DNA from: Paenibacillus sedimenti
GTDB taxonomy: Bacteria > Bacillota > Bacilli > Paenibacillales > NBRC-103111
Length of the DNA stretch: 64,000 nt
Direction of reading: 5' to 3'
NCBI RefSeq assembly: GCF_014534655.1
Contig: NZ_JACVVD010000009.1
Span: forward strand, 186,001-250,000
Part shown: positions 24,199 through 32,668 of the stretch, piece after piece
How positions within the stretch are numbered: position 1 is the stretch's first letter
Layout of the letters: every line of letters starts with the position of its first letter
Notes under the pieces: model-generated
Seen by the model: only the letters and a program-made list of their open reading frames with translations
Told to the model about the DNA's origin: nothing
Database searches by the model: none
Translations under genes and position numbers: made by a program

Positions 24199-25752
24199 CT
24201 AGCGCTGCTCCTTAAATACCTCTTTGATCACGAGGAATTCATTCAGATTCGCCATAAACAGATCTACAATCTCAGGATCAAAGTGTCGTCCGCGCTCGGT
24301 TTGCAGCAAATCCAAGACCCGTTCCAGTTCCCATGCCTTCTTATAGACACGATCACTACATAAGGCATCGAAAACATCCGCAAGCGCTGTGATGCGACCG
24401 TAAATATGAATCTCTTCCCCCCGGAGACCCCGCGGGTAACCGGTTCCGTCATACTTCTCATGATGCTGCTGCGCGATAATGGCTGCTGCATTCAGCACCT
24501 GCTTATTCGAATGTTTTAACATCTCGTAACCAAGGTTGGAATGAGTTTTCATGATATCGAATTCTTCATCAGTCAGCTTACCCGGTTTGTTCAGAATGGC
24601 GTCAGGTATGCCGACTTTGCCCACATCATGCATCGGCGACGCAAGACGGACAACCTCTGCTTCTTGTTCGGATAACCCATACTTGAGTGCGAGCAGTCGT
24701 GAATATTCCGCCACCCTTTTCACATGATGACCTGTTTCCTGCGAGCGTGTCTCCGTAATTTCACCCATTGTATAAATGATTTCTTTCTGCGTACTTTCCA
24801 GTTCATCATTCAAGTAAATGTTCTCGAACGCGACGGAGACATTCGTGCAATAAATATCGATCAGATAGTGCTCCCACTCGCTGAGCGATTTGAAGCCGTT
24901 CATATAAATGACATTTTCCATGCCCATTTTACTCTGGAAATAAATGACGAAACGATCCGGTGCGAATGAGCTTTTTTTCGTATGAAACGCTTGCTCGATC
25001 TCCTCAAGCATCGTTGCGGGCACAACATCGCGTGCTCTCTGATCGCTGCTCGATGCGTAATCACCGCTGGCGGCGAGGATATAAATATCCTCTACGCCTT
25101 TTGTCACGGCGAAGCTGCAGTGAATGGCATTTTTATGCAAATTGACGATCGACGTCATCTGCGTAAGCACCCCGGAGGCGAATTTTTTCATTGATTGCAG
25201 CTCAAATAAGGTAGCTGACGACTTAATAATTTCTTCTAAGCCGGAGCGGCTCTTCTCAATAGTTCTTATATCCCGATAAGACCGTAATGCCGTAACGACC
25301 GTAGTGAACAGTTTCTGCGTGGTTAATTCCGTCTTTTCTTTATAATCGTTAATATCATAATCCATGATGACCGTCCGCTCAGGCGCTTGTCCAGGTTGTC
25401 CTGTACGCAAAATGATGCGAATGGCGCTATTTTTCAACTCTTCGCGTATGTACTTTACAATGTGAAGTCCGGCATCATCCTGCTCCATGACAACATCTAA
25501 TAATATCAAAGCGGCATTCGGCTGATTATTCAAAAGCTGCTTCGCTTCAAACGCGGAATAAGCGCTGTGAAATTCCAGCTTCTTACCATCAAATTCAAAA
25601 TCCTGCAGAACCATTTTGGTTACTTGATGGATCTGCTTCTCATCGTCAATGATAAGGACGATCCATGGCTCTTGATCGCGATCTGCCTCTATGATGGAAT
25701 CCGCATCATCTTCATCGGCAAAAAGCAGCTCGTCTTGGTCATTCAAAGTCAT
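24199..25752 (-). CDS. Response regulator with DUF3369-type linker and HD-GYP phosphodiesterase domain
   Basis: A 517-residue regulator in three parts. Residues 30-150 form a receiver domain (IDDEKQ acidic pair, phospho-acceptor aspartate in ALILLDVVM near residue 86, RTGQPGQAPE, and KEKTEL in place of the usual lysine loop). Residues 165-315 look like DUF3369. Residues 325-510 are HD-GYP, with MHDVGKVGIPDAIL, QQHHEKYDGTGYP and GRITALADVFDAL, so cyclic di-GMP hydrolysis is expected. The ATG overlaps the stop of the sensor-kinase gene as ATGA, so the two form a two-component pair. Confidence 0.9.
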   Translation of the reverse strand: MTLNDQDELLFADEDDADSIIEADRDQEPWIVLIIDDEKQIHQVTKMVLQDFEFDGKKLEFHSAYSAFEAKQLLNNQPNAALILLDVVMEQDDAGLHIVKYIREELKNSAIRIILRTGQPGQAPERTVIMDYDINDYKEKTELTTQKLFTTVVTALRSYRDIRTIEKSRSGLEEIIKSSATLFELQSMKKFASGVLTQMTSIVNLHKNAIHCSFAVTKGVEDIYILAASGDYASSSDQRARDVVPATMLEEIEQAFHTKKSSFAPDRFVIYFQSKMGMENVIYMNGFKSLSEWEHYLIDIYCTNVSVAFENIYLNDELESTQKEIIYTMGEITETRSQETGHHVKRVAEYSRLLALKYGLSEQEAEVVRLASPMHDVGKVGIPDAILNKPGKLTDEEFDIMKTHSNLGYEMLKHSNKQVLNAAAIIAQQHHEKYDGTGYPRGLRGEEIHIYGRITALADVFDALCSDRVYKKAWELERVLDLLQTERGRHFDPEIVDLFMANLNEFLVIKEVFKEQR

Positions 25753-27284
25753 TGCCCTTCTTCCTCCTCTTTCGGAATTTCTATTTCGAACAGGCTGCCC
25801 TTTCCAAGGGCGCTGGAACAACTTATCGTTCCGCCAAGCGTTTGGGTAACCAGGTTGTACACGATATTCATGCCGAGCCCTGTCCCTCCCTTTCCGCGGC
25901 TGGTTGTGAAGAAAGGATCAAAGATTTGCTCCAGCACCTCTTGATTCATCCCTTTGCCATCATCGGTGTATGCGAGGGTAATTCGATCCTCATGATCAAT
26001 GACGCGCAAGCTCAGATTCCCTTCCTCATCAGGTGCGTAAGCATGATTCAACGAATTCATCACCAAATTCGTAATAATCTGCGATAACGCTCCAGGATAT
26101 GTATAAAGAATCAGAGAATCGTCGCAGTCCACGTGGACACGAAGCTTCGTTTTCTTGAGCGTTGGTTTCAAGCTTAAGATAATGCCCTCCAAATATTCCT
26201 TCGTTTGAAAAGAACGCTTCACCTCGACGCTTTGGTCGACGGAAATTTGTTTGAAGCTGCGTACCAGCGAGGAGGCACGTTCCAAGTTGGACTGCACCAT
26301 GGCGTTCGTCTCCTGGACGACGGACATAAAGAGCTCCAAGTCCGATTTCTTCATTTTGCCCGTTTCAAATAAGGTTTGGAATTGCTTCGTCTTTTGATCC
26401 AAGTACGAGACCGCCGTCACCCCGATCCCAATCGGCGTGTTGATCTCATGCGAGACACCGGCGACAAGACCGCCGAGCGCCCCCATTTTCTCAGACTGTA
26501 TAAGCTTGTCTTGTGTGCGTTGAAGCGTATTCAGTACGTCTTGAAGCTCCTGATATCTATCCTCGAGGTTATTGACCATATCGTTAAAAGCGTCTGATAC
26601 GTCTTCAATTTCCGGTGAAGCCTTGAATTCCAGCTTGGGAAGCTCTCCTCCCTGCTTCACGATGACAGCCGCTTCTCGCAGTCTTTTCAAAGGACCGATG
26701 ACGATCCGGTGTAAAATTAACCATAACAGTATGGATAAGATGACAGCAACACTAATGCCGACAATGAAGATCAGCGTTGTCCGGTTCTTAAGAAGCGCCG
26801 TTTCTTCAGAAGAATCGAAAATCACTTCTACCGCGCCAACCACCGCGCCATCTTCTTGTAGAGGGGCTGTTAGTCGAACCACCGGTTTGTCGTTTTCCTC
26901 CATCGGCAGCCGATCGACAATGGTCTGATCCAGCCCCGGGATGAGCACTTTATAACTCTTGAGCGTTTTGCCAACTTCGGCACGTTTGGATGAGGCAAGA
27001 ATCACCCCTTGTTTATTATACAGCTTCATGGCGAGAACACGGTTATTCTTAAAGTGTATATAGTCAAAAATTTGCTGGACATCGCTAATCGAGCGGGACT
27101 CCTCATAACGTCCATTAATGGCTATTGTCATACCGCTGATCTGGCTTACATAGGCTTGCCGAATCGATTGGTTCAAACTAAAAGTGTCAAACGCCATCAT
27201 CGTCGACAACATTACGACAGTCACGCTGGTGACAAGGAGAACGATTCTTTGCTGCAGGCTTAGCTTCTTGGTCATAACTGGCAT
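25749..27284 (-). CDS. Membrane sensor histidine kinase with HAMP domain
   Basis: A 511-residue kinase. Two membrane segments, at about residues 13-33 and 168-192, flank an extracytoplasmic sensor region with a MEENDKPVVRLTAPL segment. A HAMP domain (HRIVIGPLKRLREA) follows, then a coiled coil and SHEINTPIG with the phospho-accepting histidine near residue 283, and an ATPase with NLVMNSLNHA, DDGKGM and GTGLGMNIV. It should sense an outside signal and phosphorylate the HD-GYP regulator encoded by the overlapping gene. A lipoprotein gene is just upstream in the same operon. Confidence 0.9.
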   Translation of the reverse strand: MPVMTKKLSLQQRIVLLVTSVTVVMLSTMMAFDTFSLNQSIRQAYVSQISGMTIAINGRYEESRSISDVQQIFDYIHFKNNRVLAMKLYNKQGVILASSKRAEVGKTLKSYKVLIPGLDQTIVDRLPMEENDKPVVRLTAPLQEDGAVVGAVEVIFDSSEETALLKNRTTLIFIVGISVAVILSILLWLILHRIVIGPLKRLREAAVIVKQGGELPKLEFKASPEIEDVSDAFNDMVNNLEDRYQELQDVLNTLQRTQDKLIQSEKMGALGGLVAGVSHEINTPIGIGVTAVSYLDQKTKQFQTLFETGKMKKSDLELFMSVVQETNAMVQSNLERASSLVRSFKQISVDQSVEVKRSFQTKEYLEGIILSLKPTLKKTKLRVHVDCDDSLILYTYPGALSQIITNLVMNSLNHAYAPDEEGNLSLRVIDHEDRITLAYTDDGKGMNQEVLEQIFDPFFTTSRGKGGTGLGMNIVYNLVTQTLGGTISCSSALGKGSLFEIEIPKEEEEGQ

Positions 27285-27297
27285 CAGATGGGATCTC

Positions 27298-27678
27298 CTA
27301 TTTTACTTCGAAACTGATCGTCTTACTTACTTCGTAAGGTGTATGATCGTTGTTATGTAAGGAAAGTTTAACGCTATGAGAGCCCTTGCTCAGGTGTTCC
27401 AACACTTCCTGCTTGTCGGTAAGAACCTGCTTCTCTCCTCCGTCCAAAGAGTAATGAATATGTCCCTCGCCTTGTTGACGAGCTTGGTCCTTATGCTGCT
27501 TAGACAGAATCAGATCGGTCGTAATTTGCAGCGTTGCCGAATCTCCGTTAACATTCGCGCTTACTTCTAATGTAGGTATATAAGATGGGACCGTTGTCGA
27601 ATTTGATTTGGCAGTTCCGCACCCGGAAAGCAGCATCGCAGTGGCCGCGATCGCGCATAAGCTTTTGAATATGTTCAT
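27298..27678 (-). CDS. Small lipoprotein upstream of a sensor kinase
   Basis: A protein of about 126 residues with a signal peptide ending AMLLSGC, giving a lipid-modified cysteine near residue 20. The mature part is beta-rich (SLDGGEKQVL, LSKGSHSVKLSLHNNDHTPYEV), an Ig-like layout often seen in cell-surface sensors. An ATG three codons upstream abuts AGGGG, so the ATG at 27678 (nine bases away) is preferred. It lies 13 bases before the kinase gene and probably supplies or presents the kinase's signal; this is inference. No family is recognised. Confidence 0.65.
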   Translation of the reverse strand: MNIFKSLCAIAATAMLLSGCGTAKSNSTTVPSYIPTLEVSANVNGDSATLQITTDLILSKQHKDQARQQGEGHIHYSLDGGEKQVLTDKQEVLEHLSKGSHSVKLSLHNNDHTPYEVSKTISFEVK

Positions 27679-27687
27679 CTTTTTCAT

Positions 27688-28003
27688 CCCCTAACAAGCC
27701 ATATAATGTCTAATCATGTCAAAAAAAAGCGATCAACTCTAGCTTAAAAAGATTTGTAAAGTTTGTCCATCTTTATTTTGGGAATATCAGGTTTTATTGG
27801 CCGAAAAGTTTGAGTTGTTCCTTTCTTCGGAATAATCTGACAATTGTTGTCGAAATCCATAAAGTTCCCTCACATTTTGCGCTTGCCCAGGAAATAAAAT
27901 CAATTTCCCGCTACAGGAATGATTTCCCCTGAATTGGAGCAATGTAGTAAAGTCGAAACAAACTCAGCGCATACTTAATCCCCTACAGGAGGAACTCCAT
28001 TCA
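27688..28003. other. Intergenic region without a gene
   Basis: This stretch of about 315 bases is A/T-rich and holds the divergent promoters of the lipoprotein/kinase operon (minus) and a small coiled-coil gene (plus). CAGGAGGA just before 28004 is the latter's ribosome site. I see no RNA gene or repeat in it. Confidence 0.6.
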
Positions 28004-28321
28004 ATGACAGACACCAGACAACATCAAGAGCCGGTCAGACACGCTTTGGAAGCGGCAGAGCAAGCGATTCTGCTCGCTCAGAAAGCGGAGCACAAGCTGC
28101 AAGCCGCGATGACGCAAGCCGACCCGCAGGCGATTCAATCCTCTCAGGCAGCGCTCGTGCAAGCGAAGCGGCAGGTTGCCGACGCGCAAAGTCAACTGCA
28201 GACCTTCAATAATGAGCAATACGGTCAGCAAATTCAACAAACGCTCGAACAGTTGACGCAAGCTTCCCAGGACATTGACTTTAATACAGAGAAATTCCAT
28301 ACACCGCGGCAAATTCGGTAA
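28004..28321 (+). CDS. Small helical protein, 105 residues, unknown
   Basis: A glutamine- and alanine-rich protein in which residues 10-85 read as one or two long coiled-coil helices (EAAEQAILLAQKAEHKLQAA, QAKRQVADAQSQLQ). No membrane segment, motif or family is recognised. CAGGAGGA supports the ATG, and a strong terminator follows. It is monocistronic; any structural role is a guess. Bacilli often encode small glutamine-rich helical proteins of this kind, so spore or cell-surface roles are possible. Confidence 0.6.
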   Translation: MTDTRQHQEPVRHALEAAEQAILLAQKAEHKLQAAMTQADPQAIQSSQAALVQAKRQVADAQSQLQTFNNEQYGQQIQQTLEQLTQASQDIDFNTEKFHTPRQIR

Positions 28322-28348
28322 TGAGTTATGGATAGTTACGGATGAGGG

Positions 28349-28375
28349 AAGCGATCGTAGAGCGATCGCTTTTTT
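28349..28375 (+). terminator. Rho-independent terminator
   Basis: A perfect eight-base stem AGCGATCG/CGATCGCT with a five-base loop and six T residues ends the small helical gene. Confidence 0.9.
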
Positions 28376-28441
28376 CATTATAAACAATGTGTTAAACTAT
28401 TCGGTATGAGTTTCAAGTTACTTGGGGAGGCACTACATTTC

Positions 28442-29077
28442 ATGCTTGTTATTGGTATAGCCGGAGGCACCGGATCAGGAAAGACGACTGTCGCTCGATC
28501 GATTATGAATAAGCTCGGATCTACGAACGTGACATTAATTTCGCAGGATAATTATTATCTTCATCATAGCGGTCTTACTTTTGAAGAACGGGAACGCATT
28601 AATTACGATCATCCGAATGCATTCGAGAACGCCCTTCTCTTGCAACATTTAACAGAGTTAAGGAATGGCCGTTCGGTTGATATTCCGGTCTACGATTTCT
28701 CCCAGCATGCCAGATCTTCAGAGACTATTCGGATCGAAGTGAAGCCGATTGTTCTGATTGAGGGCATTCATGTATTAACCGACGAAGAACTGCGCAGCGC
28801 CTTGAACATTAAGGTTTTCGTAGATACGGATCCTGACGTCAGGATTTTACGCCGGCTTTCACGCGATATCAATGAACGCGGCCGTACGCTGCAATCGGTA
28901 TTCGACCAATATTTGACGACGGTCAAACCGATGCATGACGCCTTTATTGAGCCTTCCAAGAAATATGCGGACATTATCATTCCCGAGGGCGGCGAAAATG
29001 AGATCGGTATTTCGATGCTGACCATTCTAACGGAACGTTATATGACAGATCGTGCGGCAAGCTATGAAATCGGCTAA
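28442..29077 (+). CDS. udk: Uridine kinase
   Basis: A 211-residue kinase that phosphorylates uridine or cytidine using ATP or GTP in pyrimidine salvage. It carries the P-loop GIAGGTGSGKTTVA at residues 4-17, ISQDNYYLHHSGL, YDHPNAFE, VDIPVYDFSQHAR and VDTDPDVRILRRLSRDI, all typical of Udk. GGGGAGG stands eleven bases before the ATG at 28442; the longer frame upstream is not used. A shared terminator separates it from the convergent MFS gene. Confidence 0.9.
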   Translation: MLVIGIAGGTGSGKTTVARSIMNKLGSTNVTLISQDNYYLHHSGLTFEERERINYDHPNAFENALLLQHLTELRNGRSVDIPVYDFSQHARSSETIRIEVKPIVLIEGIHVLTDEELRSALNIKVFVDTDPDVRILRRLSRDINERGRTLQSVFDQYLTTVKPMHDAFIEPSKKYADIIIPEGGENEIGISMLTILTERYMTDRAASYEIG

Positions 29078-29088
29078 TACAGCAACAA

Positions 29089-29131
29089 TAAAAGACACTC
29101 ATTCCCTGATTTAGGGTTCGAGTGTCTTTTT
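29089..29131. terminator. Bidirectional terminator
   Basis: AAAAGACACTC pairs with GAGTGTCTTTT around an inner CCCT/AGGG stem, with A/T runs on both sides. It overlaps the 3' end of the MFS gene and serves udk as well. Confidence 0.9.
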
Positions 29132-30289
29132 CCATGCCGCGATGCGCCCAAAACCAAAACCGGAAAGTGCGAATAAGAGATAAAAGAAGCCGAGGAAGTA
29201 AAAAATGCTTTCAGCGCTAATATAACGAATGCTGAGCCCGCCGATTAATGGCCCTGCGATGCTGCCTAAGCTGTATTGGATAGAACCGATGACATTGGCT
29301 GTTGGCAGCAGATGCCTGGGAAGAATATCAGCCGCATAGGCTAATCCCAGGGAGAAGAACGAGCCTACCATGCCCCCTGCTACCGCAAAAAGGATGCCGA
29401 TCAGCCACAGGTTGCTGCCTGCCAGTGGAACACTTAGGAAAGCGACGGCTCCGATGAGCCCTGCTGCCATCAGAATGTTTTTGCGCCCAATCCGGTCGCT
29501 CCAAATGCCAAGCGGCAGCTGCAAGACGAGGCTTCCAATACCGATAACCGGCAGCAGCAGCCCAATATCCGACTCTGTAAGACCTGCGCGAAGTCCGTAG
29601 AGCGGAAAGTTACTGTTCATGGTTGACTCCATGTATCCATAAAGCAGCGATGGTATTAATGGAAACCAGGCTAAAGCGAACACTCTGGTAGCTCGTTTAT
29701 GTACGGCTTCCACTCTCTCCCCTTGCTCCGGACGCTCATTCCCAAGTCTTTGCATGAGCGCGAGAACAATGAGATAAAAACAGCTGGTCATCAGGAATGG
29801 GGCCCATAAACCGGCTTTCAAAAAATTAATGCCGATAGGCCCGAGACTGAAGCCCAGCCCATATGCCATCCCATATAGCGTAATATTGCGCCCCCTATGT
29901 TCTTTCGGGCTGGAGGATACGATCCAAAGCTGGGTCGCATAATGTAAGGCGCTATCACCCACACCAACGAGTAAACGCAATATAAACCAGAAGCCCATGT
30001 GCTGAAAGGCCGGAAATAGGCACGTCGCTATGATGACCAGCACCATGCCCATGGTAATAACAGGCCTGTAGCCGAAGCGCCTCACAGGCTTCTCGATAAA
30101 AAACATCGTAGAGAAGATACCGATGTACAGCGCCGCGGCATTGACGCCGTTAGCGTCTGCGGATACACCCGAGCGATCGAGCAGAATGGTCAACAGCGGA
30201 AGCAGCATCCCCTGGCTCATCCCTGCTACAATGACGACCAGAATCAGGATCGAGAGTCTGCCGCTTGTGATGGGTTGATTAAGAGCCAT
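29111..30289 (-). CDS. MFS transporter
   Basis: A 392-residue major facilitator with about twelve hydrophobic segments. The loop RFGYRPVITMGM (about residues 70-81) follows helix 2, and the mid-protein loop with ERPEQGERVEAVHKR separates the two halves. The second half repeats the motif as GIWSDRIGRKNILMAAG. Substrate cannot be inferred; drug efflux is common in this class. The ATG overlaps the upstream gene by eleven bases and lacks a good ribosome site, so translation is probably coupled to that gene. Confidence 0.8.
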   Translation of the reverse strand: MALNQPITSGRLSILILVVIVAGMSQGMLLPLLTILLDRSGVSADANGVNAAALYIGIFSTMFFIEKPVRRFGYRPVITMGMVLVIIATCLFPAFQHMGFWFILRLLVGVGDSALHYATQLWIVSSSPKEHRGRNITLYGMAYGLGFSLGPIGINFLKAGLWAPFLMTSCFYLIVLALMQRLGNERPEQGERVEAVHKRATRVFALAWFPLIPSLLYGYMESTMNSNFPLYGLRAGLTESDIGLLLPVIGIGSLVLQLPLGIWSDRIGRKNILMAAGLIGAVAFLSVPLAGSNLWLIGILFAVAGGMVGSFFSLGLAYAADILPRHLLPTANVIGSIQYSLGSIAGPLIGGLSIRYISAESIFYFLGFFYLLFALSGFGFGRIAAWKKTLEP

Positions 30290-30824
30290 TCGTGAATTCT
30301 ACGACTTCCCATCGCTCCGAGTATTCGTGCAGCTTCTCTTGGAGAGGGACGCCAAATCGATTGAACACGAACAGCCGCGCTTTCTTGATCCACTCCTTGA
30401 ATGATGGATAGGTCACGAACAAATTGACATACCGGTCGCTCATCGCAATAAAATAAGGACCTGGGTACTTATCTGTAAGAAAATTAAGCGATGTATCAAG
30501 CGGGGTATATTTCTTTCGCTTTCCTTCCCAAGCATCGACATCCGGCTCCAAAGCTGTTGGCAGCGTCTGCTTTAGCATGCTCTCCAAATGTTTCACTCGC
30601 GCATAATAAGGCTCTTCGCATGGAATACCCATTCTGCGGAGCGTTTCTTCATGCTGCGGATAAAAAATCGCTCGAGCGAACTTCCGCTCGTTCGCCCAAG
30701 AGACTAAGGCATCGATATCCGCTTCTGTCCAATCCTCGAAAGTTTCGAAGAGAAGAATGGTTCCCTTGCGAGCTTGCGCAGGCGGCTCATACCCGAATGG
30801 AACTTTGATTTGATCTCTGGCCAT
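30279..30824 (-). CDS. Conserved-looking hypothetical protein, 181 residues
   Basis: A soluble protein of 181 residues with alternating helices and strands (TILLFETFEDWTEADIDALVSWANERKFARAIFYP; PYFIAMSDRYVNLFVTYPSFKEWI). No family is recognised and no catalytic motif is visible. GAGGAGG five bases before the ATG makes the start secure. It overlaps the MFS gene and is the first gene of the pair, so the two products may share a pathway. Confidence 0.65.
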   Translation of the reverse strand: MARDQIKVPFGYEPPAQARKGTILLFETFEDWTEADIDALVSWANERKFARAIFYPQHEETLRRMGIPCEEPYYARVKHLESMLKQTLPTALEPDVDAWEGKRKKYTPLDTSLNFLTDKYPGPYFIAMSDRYVNLFVTYPSFKEWIKKARLFVFNRFGVPLQEKLHEYSERWEVVEFTNGS

Positions 30825-30973
30825 GAAGTCCTCCTCTAGTTGTGTTGGTCTACACCGATTTACATTTTAGCATACCCCTGTTCATTCTACGAAATGCCGC
30901 ATCCATTCGCTTAGAGCCTTAGAATACGATATACTTTGATAGTAACTATATTCAAATGAGGGAGAATTTCCGT

Positions 30974-32089
30974 ATGAGAGATCCAAGACTACAGACGTTC
31001 GCACGCAACATTATCCGCTATTCCGTGAGCCTTCAGCCCGGTGAGAAGATATTGATCGAAATGATCGGCGTCAAAGACCCTGAGCTTGCTAAATGCTTCA
31101 TTGAAGAAGTGTATGCGGTAGGCGGAAAACCGTTCATCGAGCTTCGTGAGCCTGCCATTCTGAGAAGTTTGCAAATGGGAGGATCCGAGGATATGTTCAA
31201 AGCATGGTCTGAGTTTGAAATGGTTCGCATGAAGCAGATGGATGCTTACGTCGCGGTGCGAAGCGGGGATAACATTACTGAGACCTCCGATGTTCCTGAT
31301 GAACAAATGAAATTATACCTGAAGCACTTCCAGCGCCCATTATTCGACGAACGTATCAATAATACCAAATGGTGCGTCATGCGCTATCCGAACGCTTCGA
31401 TGGCACAGCTGGCCAGTACAAGCACTGAAGCTTTCGAGGATTTCTACTTTAATGTATGTAATCTCGACTATGGTAAAATGGCCGATGCCATGGAGTCGCT
31501 AGTCGATCTGATGAATCGCACCGATCGCGTTCGTCTTGTATCCCCGGGAACAGATCTCGCCTTCTCGATCAAGGGAATTGGCGCTGTGCCTTGCTCAGGC
31601 CGCAGAAACATTCCTGACGGTGAAGTGTATACCGCACCGGTGAAAAACTCTGTGAACGGTGTTATCAGCTACAACACACCTTCCATCTATTCCGGAACTT
31701 CGTTTGAGAATGTCGTTCTCCGATTCGAGAATGGTCAAATTGTTGAAGCAACCAGCAATGATACGAAGAAGCTGAACGATATTCTGGATACAGACGCTGG
31801 GGCACGTTACATAGGTGAATTTGCAATTGGTGTGAATCCGTATATCAAGCATCCGATGAAAGATATTTTATTTGATGAAAAAATTGACGGCAGCATCCAT
31901 TTCACGCCTGGTCAAGCATATGAAACCGCCGACAACACGAACCGTTCATCCGTACATTGGGATATGGTTCTTATTCAACGCCCTGAATATGGCGGCGGCG
32001 AAATATATTTTGACGATGTGCTGATTCGCAAAGACGGCCGCTTCGTGATTCCTGAACTGGAGAAGCTGAATCCAGAGAATTTAATGTAG
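30974..32089 (+). CDS. Aminopeptidase, M29 (thermophilic) family
   Basis: A 371-residue metallo-aminopeptidase of the M29 family, which removes N-terminal residues from peptides with two bound metals. Family features are SLQPGEKILIEMIGV near the N-terminus, EVYAVGGKPFIEL, the metal-site region RRNIPDGEVYTAPVKNS, EFAIGVNPYI and HWDMVLIQRPEYGGGEIYFDD near the C-terminus. AGGGAG precedes the ATG at 30974, six codons inside a longer frame. It is monocistronic, facing the AhpD-like gene. Confidence 0.9.
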   Translation: MRDPRLQTFARNIIRYSVSLQPGEKILIEMIGVKDPELAKCFIEEVYAVGGKPFIELREPAILRSLQMGGSEDMFKAWSEFEMVRMKQMDAYVAVRSGDNITETSDVPDEQMKLYLKHFQRPLFDERINNTKWCVMRYPNASMAQLASTSTEAFEDFYFNVCNLDYGKMADAMESLVDLMNRTDRVRLVSPGTDLAFSIKGIGAVPCSGRRNIPDGEVYTAPVKNSVNGVISYNTPSIYSGTSFENVVLRFENGQIVEATSNDTKKLNDILDTDAGARYIGEFAIGVNPYIKHPMKDILFDEKIDGSIHFTPGQAYETADNTNRSSVHWDMVLIQRPEYGGGEIYFDDVLIRKDGRFVIPELEKLNPENLM

Positions 32090-32095
32090 TTAACT

Positions 32096-32148
32096 AAAAA
32101 GCAGCTGCGGCATCAGGACTTTTTCGTCCCAATAGCACGCAGCTGCTT
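32096..32148 (-). terminator. Terminator hairpin between convergent genes
   Basis: A perfect ten-base stem AGCAGCTGCG/CGCAGCTGCT is followed on the minus strand by a T run, serving the AhpD-like gene and weakly the aminopeptidase. Confidence 0.8.
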
Positions 32149-32151
32149 AAA

Positions 32152-32589
32152 TTAGTTAGGCATCATGCCTGTCGTGATCGCAAGTCGATTCCAACAATTA
32201 ATGGTATTAATCGCCATGAGAATAGCCGTGAATTGTTTACCGTCAAAATGACGCCGGGCTTCGTCATAAATTGCTTGCGGAACGCCGGCTTCTGAAATTC
32301 GGGTTACCGCCTCGGTAAGGGCTAAGGCTGCCCGCTCCGCATCGGTATAGTATGGCGCTTCCCGCCAAGCATTCAACAAGTAAATGCGTTGCTCGGACTC
32401 GCCTTGCGACCGTGCGTCTTGCGCATGCATATTCAGGCAGAAAGCACAGCCGTTAATTTGGGAAGCGCGCAGTTTGATCAGCTCCAGCAGCGTATGATCA
32501 ATGCCGCTTTCTGCCACAAATTTCTCCAGCCTAAGCATGGCTTGAAAAGCTTCAGGGAATTCTTTCTTATAATCCATTCTTAATGTCAT
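32152..32589 (-). CDS. Carboxymuconolactone decarboxylase/AhpD-like protein
   Basis: A 145-residue helical protein with the AhpD-type redox motif: ELIKLRASQINGCAFCLNMHAQDA, where CAFC and the following His are the expected catalytic residues, at about residues 52-60. Relatives act as alkylhydroperoxidases or decarboxylases, and many are peroxide-protective. GAGGAGG stands before the ATG. It is monocistronic, with its own terminator. Confidence 0.85.
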   Translation of the reverse strand: MTLRMDYKKEFPEAFQAMLRLEKFVAESGIDHTLLELIKLRASQINGCAFCLNMHAQDARSQGESEQRIYLLNAWREAPYYTDAERAALALTEAVTRISEAGVPQAIYDEARRHFDGKQFTAILMAINTINCWNRLAITTGMMPN

Positions 32590-32668
32590 TGGGTTTCCTC
32601 CTCAGATTAGCTCATTATTTTGGGCTTCAACCTTAAGACGAAATCCCGCTTTTGTTTGTGACACGAAG

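Noticed and set aside
28001..28387. Minus-strand frame opposite the small helical gene
   Set aside because: The plus-strand gene has the ribosome site and terminator; the antisense frame has neither.
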